The position numbers were made by a program, and so were the translations under genes. A stretch of 64,000 bases of DNA. It comes from Streptomyces sp. ISL-36. Lineage in GTDB: Bacteria > Actinomycetota > Actinomycetes > Streptomycetales > Streptomycetaceae. How positions within the stretch are numbered: the first letter of the stretch is position 1; the number at the start of each line of letters is the position of its first letter. The notes beneath the pieces were generated by a model, which worked only from the letters and a program-made list of their open reading frames with translations, searched no databases and was not told the origin of the DNA. The DNA is taken from the NCBI RefSeq assembly GCF_018614205.1, contig NZ_JAGGOS010000061.1:24540-88539 (forward strand), read 5' to 3'. Below are positions 54,600 to 63,291 of the stretch, in pieces.

Positions 54600-55410
54600 G
54601 ATGACGTGGGTGGCCGCGGTCGCTCGGTTGCGAGCCCGCCGGGAAGCCGGCGTGCTCGTGACCGTCGCGACCGTGCGCGGCCACGCACCCCGCAAGGCCG
54701 GCGCCAAACTCGTCGTCGGACGGACCGAGACCTGGGGTTCGATCGGCGGCGGCAACATCGAGGCCGTCGCCATCGATCGGGCCCGCGAGTTGATCGGCAC
54801 GCCGGATCCGGAGCCGGAGCTGATGGAGTTCGCCCTCAACGACAAGGTCACCAGCCGCCACGGCGTGCAGTGCTGCGGCGGAGCTGTCACCGTGCTGCTC
54901 GAGCCGCTGCCGGTGGTCCCGGCCGTGGCGGTCTTCGGCGTCGGGCACGTCGGGCTGGAACTGGCACGTGTCCTGGCCCGGCACGACCTCGATCTGCACC
55001 TGATCGACACGCGCTCCGAGATGCTCGCCGAGGAACGGCTCGACGTGCTCGGGGATGCGGTGGCGCAGATCCACGTGCACCACACACCGCTCCTTCCGGA
55101 GGAGGTGCTCGGGGAGCTGGCGCCCGGCACCCACGTCCTGATCATGACCCATGATCACGCCGAGGACGCCGCTCTGTGCGACGCGGCCCTGCGCACCACC
55201 GGTCTGGGCTCCATCGGCCTGATCGGTTCAGCCGCGAAATGGGCGCGCTTCCGCAAGCGCCTGGCCACCGAGGGCGGCCACGACGATGCCACGATCGACC
55301 GGATCAAGACCCCGATCGGCGTCACTGGGATCACCGGCAAGGAGCCCGCCGTGATCGCGGTGAGCGTCGCGGCGGACCTGCTCCGGACCTTCGCACAGGA
55401 CCGCCGCTGA
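54592..55410 (+). CDS. xdhC: Xanthine dehydrogenase accessory protein XdhC
   Basis: This 272-residue protein has the XdhC N-terminal domain (RREAGVLVTVATVRGHAPRK then AGAKLVVGRTETWGSIGGGN), a CCGG motif (QCCGGAV) and a C-terminal Rossmann fold (VAVFGVGHVGLELARVLARH, GLIGSAAKWARFRKRL). XdhC binds molybdenum cofactor and sulphurates/inserts it into XdhB. It overlaps the XdhB stop by 8 bp and is the last gene of the operon; the next gene is a remnant. Confidence 0.94.
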
Positions 55411-55470
55411 GCAGTGTCCGAGAGCGCGGTGTGCTGAGGTCGAACCTGCCTGGAGACGGAGGGGAGACCA

Positions 55471-55706
55471 TGACCGAGAACACGCGTGTGGTCGTGGTCG
55501 TGGTCGGCGGCGGCTACGCGGGCGGGACGGCGGCGGGCCGGCCGACGCGGCGGGCGACGACGTGACCGTGACGGTGATCGACCCGCGGGAGACGGTCGAG
55601 CGGGGCGGCGGTCCGCAAGGTGGCTTCGAGTCAACGGTTCGGCACCGTGGGCGCGTACGTGTCGGGACACGGCGCCCTCATGAGTCCATGAGGGCGCCCA
55701 CGACGG
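55471..55706 (+). pseudogene. Remnant of an NAD(P)/FAD-dependent oxidoreductase gene
   Basis: ATG 55471 begins MTENTRVVVVVVGGGYAGGTA, an FAD-binding start, but stops after ~31 residues. Another frame continues DDVTVTVIDPRETVERGGG as expected for the same protein, and a third reads VASSQRFGTVGAYVSGHGAL to a stop at 55706. The several hundred residues expected in between are absent. At least two frameshifts plus an internal deletion have occurred. Such genes often pair with a TetR regulator, as here (the TetR gene overlaps its 3' end on the other strand). Confidence 0.7.
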
Positions 55707-56244
55707 CTCTGGCGACACGGCCGGCCCGTTCCGGCGTCCAGTAGCCCGGCTCCTCCAGGGTGGAGACGTAGTAACCGCGGGTCAGCAGCGAAAGGACGTC
55801 GGCGGCGAGGCCGGCGTCGGGTACTCCGGCAGCGGTGGACGCGTCGAGGAACTCCTGGCGTGCTTCACGCGGCTCTTGGCGGTCGACCCCGTGGGGATCG
55901 GCGTGTGCCGTCGAGAGCATCTCGACCCAGAGCGTGCGGAGCAGCAGGTCTTCGGGCTCTGTGCTGAGGTGCCATTCCACCGTGGCCCGCAGTCGGTCCG
56001 CGCCGGTCAGCTCGCCCAGGTGGGCTTCCAGGTCGGACCGCCACCGGGACTCGGCCGCGCGGACGGCGTTGGTGATCAGAGCTGTCCGCGTCGGTACGTA
56101 GTTCGTGACCATCGCTGTGGACCCGCCGAGTTCCTTGGCCACGGCGCGAATGGTGACGGCGCGCGCCCCGTCCCGGGCGGCGACAGCGAGGGTTGCTTCG
56201 GCGATTGCCTTGCGGCGCTGGACTTCGTCGACGTCGATCGGCAT
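55678..56244 (-). CDS. TetR-family transcriptional regulator
   Basis: This 188-residue protein opens with DEVQRRKAIAEATLAVAARD and the HTH TIRAVAKELGGSTAMVTNYV, characteristic of TetR. Its ATG lies six bases after a -10-like TAGGTT (56256-56251, minus strand), so it is probably leaderless. It overlaps the decayed FAD oxidoreductase by 29 bp and is divergent from the CocE-type hydrolase. It could regulate either; ordinarily such TetR genes accompany the FAD oxidoreductase. Confidence 0.88.
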   Translation of the reverse strand: MPIDVDEVQRRKAIAEATLAVAARDGARAVTIRAVAKELGGSTAMVTNYVPTRTALITNAVRAAESRWRSDLEAHLGELTGADRLRATVEWHLSTEPEDLLLRTLWVEMLSTAHADPHGVDRQEPREARQEFLDASTAAGVPDAGLAADVLSLLTRGYYVSTLEEPGYWTPERAGRVARAVVGALMDS

Positions 56245-56250
56245 GGAAGC

Positions 56251-56256
56251 AACCTA
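56251..56256 (-). promoter_or_regulatory. -10 element TAGGTT, leaderless TetR gene
   Basis: On the minus strand TAGGTT ends six bases before the ATG at 56244, with no ribosome site. Confidence 0.45.
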
Positions 56257-56344
56257 GCTCAGAGGGGGTTGACGGTGGAACACCTAGATGCAACGCTGTT
56301 ATGTCACGTTGTTATCTAAAGGTTTGCTTCCCTGGAGAGGCCTC

Positions 56345-58140
56345 ATGAGCCCGACCGTCCAGCGCATCACCCCGGAGCCTGTCCCTCCGCACGCGCGGCA
56401 GCACATGGTGCGCATGCGCGACGGAGTGCGGTTGGCCGCCGATGTGTACGGCGCCGACCCCACGAGGCCCGCGCCGGTCGTCCTGGCCCGTCTGCCCTAC
56501 GACAAGAACAGCCGGTACGCGTTCTTCGACAAGATCGCGGAAAGGTTCACAGCGCGCGGCTACGTCGTCGTCGTCCAGGACGTCCGGGGCAAATTCCGCT
56601 CCGAGGGTCTGACGCTGGGCTGGACCGGAGAGGTCGACGACGGCTACGACACCATCGAGTGGATCACCCACCAGCCCTGGTCCGACGGAATCGTGGGCAT
56701 GTTCGGCGACTCGTACTACGGATTCACCCAGTGGTCCGCGGTCTCCAGCCAGCACCCCGCCCTGCGCGCCATCGTCCCCCGGGTGACGAGCACCACGAAC
56801 GCCCCCGGTATCGCCACCTACGACTCCGGATCCGGTCGGCAGCCCCTGTGGCTGGAGGGGGCCACCTACCAGGCACAGGTGTGGACCGAAAACGACATCT
56901 ACGAAGTCGACATCGATCTCACCAGGCGCCCGATCATCGCCGCGTACGAAGAGGCGTTCACCGCGATGGGGAAGCGCTCGGCAGGCTTCGACCTCATCGT
57001 CGGCGGCATCCCCTCGCCCCGTACAACGGGCCGCATCCCTACGACGCCCGCCCCGTACCGGTGCTGCACTGCGTCGGCTGGTTCGACAACCTCGGCATCG
57101 CCCACATGCGCGACTACACGGAACTGGCCAAGCGTCCCGGCTGGGCGGCCGTCCAGTACCTGGTCGCCGACACGATCGACCACGAGAACTACTTCCTTGA
57201 GGACGCCCCGGCGTCCGCCGCCACCGATCACCTGGCCGCCGGCGCCGCGCTCGAACGCATGCTGGACTTCTACACCGGCCCCGCGATCGAGTTCTTCGAC
57301 GTCTTCCTCAAGGGCACCGCACAGCCCCACTCGCTGCCCCGGGTCCGCTGGAAGCTCGGACACGACGGCTGGCGCACCTCGGACGCCTGGCCGCCGCCCG
57401 AGGCCACGGCCACCGAGCTGTACCTGGCGGAGCCGTCCGCGGCGACCGGTCCGGTCCCGGGCGGAGCACTCGCCCCGCACCCTGCCGAGGGCACGGAATC
57501 GGCGCAGTGGCGGTACGACCCGGACGATCTCGTGCCGTCCGCCGCGACCGACACCTTCCTGCAGTTGCGCGACCACGTCGACGAGCGCCGCACACTCGAC
57601 CGGGACGATGTCCTCGTGTTCACGAGCCACACCTCCGACAGGCCGCTCGACCTCGCCGGACCCGTCCACACGGTGCTGCACGTGGAGAGCACGGCACCCA
57701 CCTTCGACGTCTTCGTCCGTCTCCTCGATCTGGCACCGGACGGCACGGCGCGCCTGATCGTGCGCGGATGTGCCCAGGCCGACGCACCCGGAGAAGTGGA
57801 GATCGCCCTGGGACACACCGGCTACCGCCTACGGCCGGGCCACCGCCTCGCCCTGATGATCGCCGGCAGCGACTTCCCGAACCACCTGCCCAACTCCGGC
57901 TCGCTGGAGAGCCCGTGGCTGACGACCGCCCCCAAGGCGAGCCGGCAGAAGCTCCGGACCGGCTCCGCCCACCCCTCCCGCCTGCGTCTGACCGTCCTGC
58001 CCGAAACCGGCGAACAGCCCCCGCACCCTGGAGGGCCCATGCTCCCTCTGCGCCAACTCCCCAGCACACCACCGGCAACCGGCACGGCAGCGCGCCACCC
58101 GTCCGCGGCACGATACGGCGAGGGATGTGATCCGAGATGA
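56345..58140 (+). pseudogene. CocE/NonD-type hydrolase (X-Pro dipeptidyl-peptidase family), frameshifted
   Basis: From ATG 56345 (GGAGAGG ribosome site) the frame gives the X-Pro dipeptidyl-peptidase/CocE fold: MVRMRDGVRLAADVYGAD, GYVVVVQDVRGKFRSEG and the elbow GMFGDSYYGFTQW with its Ser. Near 57006 homology switches frame to HPLAPYNGPHPYDARPVPVL and continues through the C-terminal jelly-roll (PTFDVFVRLLDLAPDGTARL) to the stop at 58140. One missing base explains this; corrected, it is 598 residues. The stop overlaps the ABC permease start. The family hydrolyses esters and amides or releases X-Pro dipeptides. Confidence 0.82.
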
Positions 58141-59087
58141 GCCTCCGATTCGTCGCCACCCGCCTGGGCATGCTCGTCGTGACCGTGCTCGTCTCCAGCC
58201 TCGCCATCTACGGCGCGATGTTCCTCACCCCGGGAGACCCCGCCACCCTGCTCGTCGGCGGCAGCCGAAACCCCGATCCCGCCGTGCTGGCGCAGATCCA
58301 CCGCGAGTACCACCTGGACGACCCGTTCATCCAGGGCTCCTGGCACTGGCTCGGCAACTGCCTGCAGGGGGACTTCGGGAAGTCCCTCGTCTACCGCGAC
58401 TCCGTCAGCGGACTCATCGGCGCCCGCGCCGGCGACACCCTCGCACTCGGCGCCTACGCCTCCGTCCTGGTCCTCGCCGCCGGCACCGTCATCGGCACCC
58501 TCGCCGCACTGCGCGGCGGCCGCACGGAAACGCTGGCCACGACCCTGACGGCGGGCGCGATGGCGGTACCGACCTTCGTCATGTCGGTCCTGCTCATCTG
58601 GCTCTTCGCCGTCCAGCTCCCGTGGTTCCCCGTCTACGGCTCCGGCGAGGGCGCCACCGGCACCCTGACACACCTGACGCTGCCCGCCGTCGCACTGGCG
58701 ATGACCTGGATCGGATACGTCGCCCAGGTGACCCGGACCGCCGTCCGCGCGGAAATGCGCTCCGAGCACGTGGAGACCGCCCGCAGCCGCGGCGTTCCCG
58801 AGCGCACGGTGATCAGGCGGCACGTGCTGCACAACGCCTCCGGCCCCGTCTTCGCCGTCTCCGGCGTCGGCATCGCCGGACTCATCGCCACCGCGGCCGT
58901 CGCCGAACAGGCCTTCGGCACCGGAGGACTCGGCGCCCTCATGATCGAGGCCGCGTCCAAGCAGGACATGGCCGTCGTACAGGCCGTGTCGCTCATCTTC
59001 GTGATCGTGTTCGTCGTCATCAACACCACCGTCGACCTGATCAGCGCCGCCCTCGACCCCCGAACCACGCAGAAGGGGGTCCGATGA
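58137..59087 (+). CDS. Dipeptide/oligopeptide ABC transporter permease (DppB type)
   Basis: This 316-residue membrane protein has the DppB layout: an N-terminal helix (RFVATRLGMLVVTVLVSSLAI), FLTPGDPATLL, then about five further helices and the EAA loop EHVETARSRGVPERTVIRRHVLHNA that docks with the ATPases. ATG 58137 overlaps the CocE-type stop, and its end overlaps dppC. It imports peptides; pairing with a CocE/X-Pro type hydrolase suggests peptide or ester uptake and cleavage. Its partner permease is truncated, so the transporter is probably non-functional. Confidence 0.92.
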   Translation: MSLRFVATRLGMLVVTVLVSSLAIYGAMFLTPGDPATLLVGGSRNPDPAVLAQIHREYHLDDPFIQGSWHWLGNCLQGDFGKSLVYRDSVSGLIGARAGDTLALGAYASVLVLAAGTVIGTLAALRGGRTETLATTLTAGAMAVPTFVMSVLLIWLFAVQLPWFPVYGSGEGATGTLTHLTLPAVALAMTWIGYVAQVTRTAVRAEMRSEHVETARSRGVPERTVIRRHVLHNASGPVFAVSGVGIAGLIATAAVAEQAFGTGGLGALMIEAASKQDMAVVQAVSLIFVIVFVVINTTVDLISAALDPRTTQKGVR

Positions 59088-59565
59088 CCACCGCCCTGTT
59101 CACCCGCACCGCGTCCGAGCGGCGGACCGGACGCCCACGCGACCACCTGACGCTCGGCGCGGCCTGTGTCGTCGCCCTGTTCATCCTGCTGGCCGTGCTC
59201 GGGCCGCTGCTCGCCCCGCACGACCCGAACACCGTCGATCCCCTGAACGTCAACGCCGGACCGTCCGCCACCCACCTCCTGGGGACGGACGACACCGGAC
59301 GCGACCTGCTGTCCCGGCTGATCGCCGGAACCCGCGCCAGCCTCGCCGCCCCCGCCGTGGTCATCGCCGTGTCCACCACGCTCGGCACCCTCCTCGCGCT
59401 GGCGGCAGCATGGTTCGGAGGCCGGCTCGACCGGTTCCTCTCGGGCGCCCTGGACATCGTCTTCGGCTTCCCGGGACTCATCATGGCCGTCCTCGTCGCC
59501 GCCGTCTTCGGCGCCGGACTCACCGCACCGATCGTCGCCCTGTCGATCGCCTACCTCCCATCGCG
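59084..59565 (+). pseudogene. DppC-type permease, 3' part deleted
   Basis: From ATG 59084 (overlapping dppB by 4 bp) the frame reads DppC homology: GPLLAPHDPNTVDPLNVNAG, HLLGTDDTGRDLLSRLIAGT and VFGFPGLIMAVLVAAVFGAG up to ALSIAYLPS at ~59562. After that the frame runs, out of phase, through a thioesterase gene and ends in a meaningless Ser/Pro/Arg tail. About 120 C-terminal residues, including the EAA loop, are missing, along with the ATPase genes (DppD/F) that normally follow. Confidence 0.85.
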
Positions 59566-59574
59566 GGCGATGCG

Positions 59575-60117
59575 GCCTCCCCGGAAACCCTGCACCGCCT
59601 GGCCGACGCGGTCCGCGCCCTCACCGGAGAGCTCACCGGCCGCCGCCGCCCACCGGGGGAGATCCCCGAGGTCGACGAATTTCCGGGCGGGGTACGGATG
59701 TACAGCCCGGTCACCGGCGCCGGCAGCCCGATCGCACCGCCCATGGCCGTCACCCCGCTGGAAGACGGTGTCCTGGGACGCTGCCTCCTCGGCATCGCGC
59801 ACGAAGGACCACCCGGCTACGGCCACGGCGGCGTCAGCGCCATGCTCGTCGACGAACTGATGGGATGGGCGTGCGCCGCCGCCGGGCATCCAGGCATGAC
59901 CATCTCGCTCCAGACGCAGTACAGGCGCCCGGTCCCTCTGGAGACTCCCTTGCGGGTACGTGCCCGTGTCATGGGAACTGACGACCGCAAGGTCTTCGTG
60001 ACGGGCTCGATCACCACAGAAGAGGACGCCTCCACCGTCCTGGTGGAGGGGGACGGCGTCTTCCTCGCCTTGGCCCCGGACCACGCCCGTGACCTCTTTC
60101 CCGCTCTCCGGGCGTGA
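59575..60117 (+). pseudogene. PaaI-family hotdog thioesterase, 5' end lost
   Basis: The frame ending at 60117 is a PaaI/YdiI-type thioesterase: SPETLHRLADAVRALTGELT, YSPVTGAGSPIAPPMAVTPL, GIAHEGPPGYGHGGVSAMLV (hotdog active-site segment) and DELMGWACAAAGHPGMTISL, then MGTDDRKVFVTGSI and a complete C-terminus. Its N-terminus and start codon are missing because a deletion fused it to the dppC stub at ~59570. An internal ATG at 59698 exists, but no ribosome site is seen. If expressed, ~140 residues including the whole hotdog core would be made. Confidence 0.75.
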
Positions 60118-60428
60118 CACTCGTCCATGGCAGGCGGCTACTCGTGAGCGCGTCCTTTCGGGCCGCCCGGTCGCACACACCTTGCGGCCCGAGAAGGGTC
60201 TCGTGGGCCACTGCCCACATGATGCCCAGTTCGGGTTCGCCCCCGGATCCGCCGGGCAGCGCAAGCGCCCTCGTCAGCGAGGCGCGAACTCATATACTCC
60301 GGTTGTTCCCTTGCCGGATGACGACGTGCCGATCGACGACGTGCAGGCGAAGCGAGCTTGCCGGGACTTCCACGGCGTACTCGGCAGCCCGATGGCGGTC
60401 CCCCCGTCCGCAGTACCGAAACTGAGCC
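60118..60428. other. 311-bp region, one possible short coding segment
   Basis: A frame from a TTG at 60311 to ~60425 (PDDDVPIDDVQAKRACRDFH and GVLGSPMAVPPSAVPKLSH) has coding-like G/C third positions, but it passes into the next gene out of frame, so it may be a remnant. Otherwise the region has no support for a gene, repeat or RNA. Confidence 0.35.
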
Positions 60429-60761
60429 ATGGTGAATCGGGACGCATACGGCCGCGAGTTGGAGTATCTGGTTCAGTACGCGCACGACGACTGGCTCGGG
60501 TTCTCCGTCGTCAGCGGGTCCTTGGGCAGCCTCCTGGGGCGCGGCGCCTCGTTCCAGGAGCAGTTGGCGCTGCTCCTGCGGATCGTCGGGGATCTGTATG
60601 ACTGCGGAGTACGAGCCGGCGAGCTGACGGCGTCGACGTGTGAGCCTTTCCTTCCGTGGCGCATGGAGAAGGCGGATGTCCTCGCCCGGATCGCGGCAGA
60701 GGTACAGCAGCAAGCCCGGTTGCCGGACTCCGGTGACCTCTGTTGGTTCACGGTGCCGTGA
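60429..60761 (+). CDS. Hypothetical protein, 110 residues (immunity-protein-like)
   Basis: This 110-residue helical protein reads ELEYLVQYAHDDWLGFSVVS and LLLRIVGDLYDCGVRAGELT, then CEPFLPWRMEKADVLARIAA and ends GDLCWFTVP. The pattern of 'DLxxxGVRAGxL...PW...ARI..E...GDxxWF' recurs in short actinobacterial proteins that I recall as uncharacterised, some beside polymorphic toxins. ATG 60429 is the only start before the conserved part. There is no toxin gene next to it here, only a possible remnant at 60311-60425. Confidence 0.7.
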   Translation: MVNRDAYGRELEYLVQYAHDDWLGFSVVSGSLGSLLGRGASFQEQLALLLRIVGDLYDCGVRAGELTASTCEPFLPWRMEKADVLARIAAEVQQQARLPDSGDLCWFTVP

Positions 60762-60854
60762 TGACGTATCCGGCTCAGCAACTCCTTGTCCGCCTGATGA
60801 TCACGGGTTAAGGTCCCTGGGCACGTATCGGGGGATCACCGCAGGTGGGGGGAC

Positions 60855-61577
60855 ATGGCCGACGAGTTCGACGCGCTTCCGAAGGGTGCGGGCGCCTGGG
60901 GGCAGGCCGTCACGGCAGTGGTGCTGGTAGCGGCACTCGGTCTGGGTCTTTGGGCGTACGGGGAGACGGTCGGCCAGACGTCGTCCTCCGGCAGTGCCCA
61001 GAGGGCCGGCACGTGTTCGGACGGGGAGCCCGAGAAGGCGCCGAGGGAGACCGGAAACGCTCCCCGGCGCGCCTCCGGGGCACAGCTGTGCAAGGCGCTG
61101 AACCGTCCCGACCTCGCTGAGCTGCTGGGTACGCCGGGGGAGCTCCCGAAGACGGCCGGCGGCAGCGATGGCTCGGTCAAGTCGGCCGGCGGCAAGGAGA
61201 TCGCCACTCCCTCGGCACGGGTCGAGTTCGAGACCTACACCGTGACGCTGTCCGCCACGTACAACCAACTTCCGGTGGCCCTGTTCGCAGCGCTTCTGGG
61301 GGAGGACGCGCGGGAGCGGACGGTCCTGAGCCGCCCGGCGGTCCTCTACTCGGACCGCACCATCAGCATCAGCTTCCGCCTCGATGGGAGCGACGCCTCC
61401 AGCGGCCCCGGCGTCCCGGCCCGCGCCCTTATCGTGGCCCGGGACGCGAAGGACAGCGGCGGCTCGTTCGAGGTGACCCTGTGGCGCGCGGACGGCGCGG
61501 TGCCGGACGACTCGGTGCTGCTCCGCGTCGCCGAGAAAGTGCTGCCGACGGTCCCGGGATGGGCCGCTGAGGGGTGA
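60855..61577 (+). CDS. Membrane-anchored hypothetical protein, 240 residues
   Basis: An N-terminal cytoplasmic stub is followed by a single membrane helix (VTAVVLVAALGLGLWAYG, ~18-36). It then has a Ser/Gly/Glu-rich external stretch with two Cys (GTCSDGE and QLCKAL) and a beta-rich domain of ~130 residues (VEFETYTVTLSATYNQL, ISFRLDGSDAS, FEVTLWRAD). It resembles the Streptomyces DUF6215 proteins as I recall them, which I cannot verify. ATG 60855 follows GGTGGGG. It is probably displayed outside the membrane. Confidence 0.78.
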   Translation: MADEFDALPKGAGAWGQAVTAVVLVAALGLGLWAYGETVGQTSSSGSAQRAGTCSDGEPEKAPRETGNAPRRASGAQLCKALNRPDLAELLGTPGELPKTAGGSDGSVKSAGGKEIATPSARVEFETYTVTLSATYNQLPVALFAALLGEDARERTVLSRPAVLYSDRTISISFRLDGSDASSGPGVPARALIVARDAKDSGGSFEVTLWRADGAVPDDSVLLRVAEKVLPTVPGWAAEG

Positions 61578-61659
61578 GGCCCTCCCTCTCGCAGCACTCG
61601 TCAGGTGGGGTCCCTTCTCGTCGCCCCGGGTCGGATGGCCGCAGATCGTGCCCTTTGGC

Positions 61660-61681
61660 GGGGCGTTGTCCGGGACGCCCC
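61660..61681 (+). terminator. Hairpin, probable terminator of the membrane-anchored protein gene
   Basis: A 7-bp perfect stem (GGGGCGT at 61660-61666, complement at 61675-61681) with an 8-nt loop lies 83 bp after the stop codon. Distance and lack of a U-tract make this moderate evidence. Confidence 0.45.
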
Positions 61682-61819
61682 CCGGTACGTCGTGCGACCG
61701 CAGGTGGGCGTGGGGGAGTGGCCCGGGCCCCTGCGGTCACCGCTCCCTGCGCCGCCCGACGGCGCTGAGCGGGCGCCCGGGCCGGGACCGTAAACCCGCG
61801 CGCGCCGGTCGGCGGTGAT

Positions 61820-62278
61820 TCAGGACTTCACGTCGAGTGCGGTGCCGTACAGCCGTCGGACCTTGAGACGGATGACGACCCGCTGTTCGGCTACCTGCTG
61901 CTCGAAGAAGGGCAGCTCGTCCGCGGGTCGCGCCTCCGGCGGGATCATCGAGAGCAGCTCCCGGCCAACGGCGTCGCCGGGCGCCGTGGTCGGCTCGGTC
62001 GCCTCCGCGTGCCCTTCGGCGACCGCGAACGACCACACATCGGGGCCCTGCACGTGCAGGCCGGCCTGCGGAGTGCGGCGGACATGGACGACCTTGACCC
62101 GGTCGGCCGTGGTGGAGAACCGAAGTACACGCTCCTCGGGATCCCAGGAGTAGAGCATGGTGGTCAGATGAGGGTGACCACTGCTCTTGACGGTGGCGAG
62201 CGTGCCGAAACGGCCGGCGCTCAGCAGGGCGGAGAGGGCGCCGTCGGAGAGGGGCTGGGGTGCGGGTCCTTGGCTCAT
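61820..62278 (-). CDS. PPOX-class (pyridoxamine 5'-phosphate oxidase-fold) F420/FMN-binding protein
   Basis: This 152-residue split-barrel protein has the PNPOx-like pattern LLSAGRFGTLATVKSSGHPH then LTTMLYSWDPEERVLRFSTT. It also has the mid-chain KVVHVRRTPQAGLHVQGPDV and WSFAVAEGHAEAT. Such actinobacterial proteins bind FMN or F420 and reduce small substrates. ATG 62278 is preferred (GGGGAG ~10 nt upstream); an earlier start at 62311 adds 11 residues without homology. No operon partner. Confidence 0.87.
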   Translation of the reverse strand: MSQGPAPQPLSDGALSALLSAGRFGTLATVKSSGHPHLTTMLYSWDPEERVLRFSTTADRVKVVHVRRTPQAGLHVQGPDVWSFAVAEGHAEATEPTTAPGDAVGRELLSMIPPEARPADELPFFEQQVAEQRVVIRLKVRRLYGTALDVKS

Positions 62279-62359
62279 GATCGGGTCAACTCCCCTCGTT
62301 GCCTTGGACATTCCCGGTTCGGCCGGGACGTCGAATGGGCCAGGGCGTACCGCCCACCT

Positions 62360-62767
62360 TCAATCGTCCGCCGGGAAGTCGTCCGCGCGTACATGTGGCA
62401 TGGGGATGCTGCTCACCCGGTAAGGACTGCCGGACCGGCGCGCGGTGGGGGTGATGCGTACGGCCAGCGGCCCCGCCCACTCGTATCCCTTCCGCTCGCC
62501 ATGTCGAGCCAGGTGGTCGGTCAAAGCTTCTCCGACGTCGCCACCGCCCTGTCGCACCAACTCCTCGTGTACACGGGCGTCCAGTTCCACCTCGTAGGCG
62601 TTCGGCACGACCACTCTGCTCTCACTGCACACGACGGCCTGTGAATCGCACTCATGCCGCAGCGCGTCGAGCAGTTCGACGGGTTCACGGCGGTGCGACC
62701 CGGGGACCAGGGCGCTTTCCCAGCGCTCCAGGACTCGTTCCCAGCGTGTCAGTTCTCCCTTGGACAT
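62360..62767 (-). CDS. Stand-alone DUF3662 (FhaA N-terminal) domain protein
   Basis: This 135-residue protein is almost entirely a DUF3662/DUF2662 domain: LERWESALVPGSHRREPVEL, LDALRHECDSQAVVCSESRV, VVPNAYEVELDARVHEELVR and GYEWAGPLAVRITPT. In FhaA that domain precedes an FHA phosphothreonine-binding domain and contacts the peptidoglycan-regulating MviN/kinase system. No FHA domain follows here, so it is a solo paralogue. ATG 62767 lies just after a G-rich ribosome site. It is followed by nothing in the operon except unsupported frames, and a small co-directional gene precedes it. Confidence 0.85.
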   Translation of the reverse strand: MSKGELTRWERVLERWESALVPGSHRREPVELLDALRHECDSQAVVCSESRVVVPNAYEVELDARVHEELVRQGGGDVGEALTDHLARHGERKGYEWAGPLAVRITPTARRSGSPYRVSSIPMPHVRADDFPADD

Positions 62768-62795
62768 GCCCTCTGCCCTCCCCGTCGCTCCCTCG

Positions 62796-62942
62796 TCACC
62801 GGCGCCCGCGCAGGCGGCCGAGGAGACTCCGAGCCTGCGCGCGCTTACGCGGGTCGGCGGCGGCGCGTCGGGCCAATGCGATCGCCCGCTGTCCCTGGGG
62901 GCTGCGGGTGAGCTGCTTGATACTCCTCATCAATCCGGACAT
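62796..62942 (-). CDS. Small basic protein, 48 residues
   Basis: ATG 62942 is preceded by AGGAGG at 5-6 nt, a very strong ribosome site. The sequence MSGLMRSIKQLTRSPQGQRA, then ALARRAAADPRKRAQARSLL resembles small actinobacterial proteins of the 'SPQGRKAI...DPxxRxKxxxLxxRLRGRR' type that I recall as abundant but uncharacterised. It is Arg/Lys-rich with helical propensity. It precedes the DUF3662 gene in the same direction, 28 bp upstream, so the two may be co-transcribed. The role is unknown. Confidence 0.8.
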   Translation of the reverse strand: MSGLMRSIKQLTRSPQGQRAIALARRAAADPRKRAQARSLLGRLRGRR

Positions 62943-63291
62943 CTTTTCCTCCTTGGGACCGTGTACCGTCCGCTTACCCGGTGATGCCGGGACGATGTCC
63001 GGGACACGCGGCGAGGACTCGGACGGCCGAAAGCCCCTCTTCGCCCCCTTCGATGCGGAGGCTCGCGGCCGGCACCGGGGCATACGAGTAGGCGTCTCCA
63101 CGAAAGTCGGACCATGGGATGGACCGGGGCTGGTGGCCGGGATCACCGGCAGGCCTTGAAGATCGTGGTCACCTTCCGCACGGCTGGCCTGGAGGGGCCT
63201 GCCGGAGCGATTCAGGCCCTGGCAGCCAGTCCACGGACGGGCGCGGCCGAAGCTGGCCTTCCGGCCACCGCCGGCACCCGCGACGCCTGCC
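62943..63291. other. 349-bp region without a recognisable gene
   Basis: I find no supported coding frame: the long minus frame crossing it is Arg/Pro-rich and antisense-like, and it lacks a ribosome site outside that of the 48-residue gene. The -35/-10 for the small gene should lie within the first ~60 bp (a GTACCGTCCGC stretch). No dyad stands out. Confidence 0.45.
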
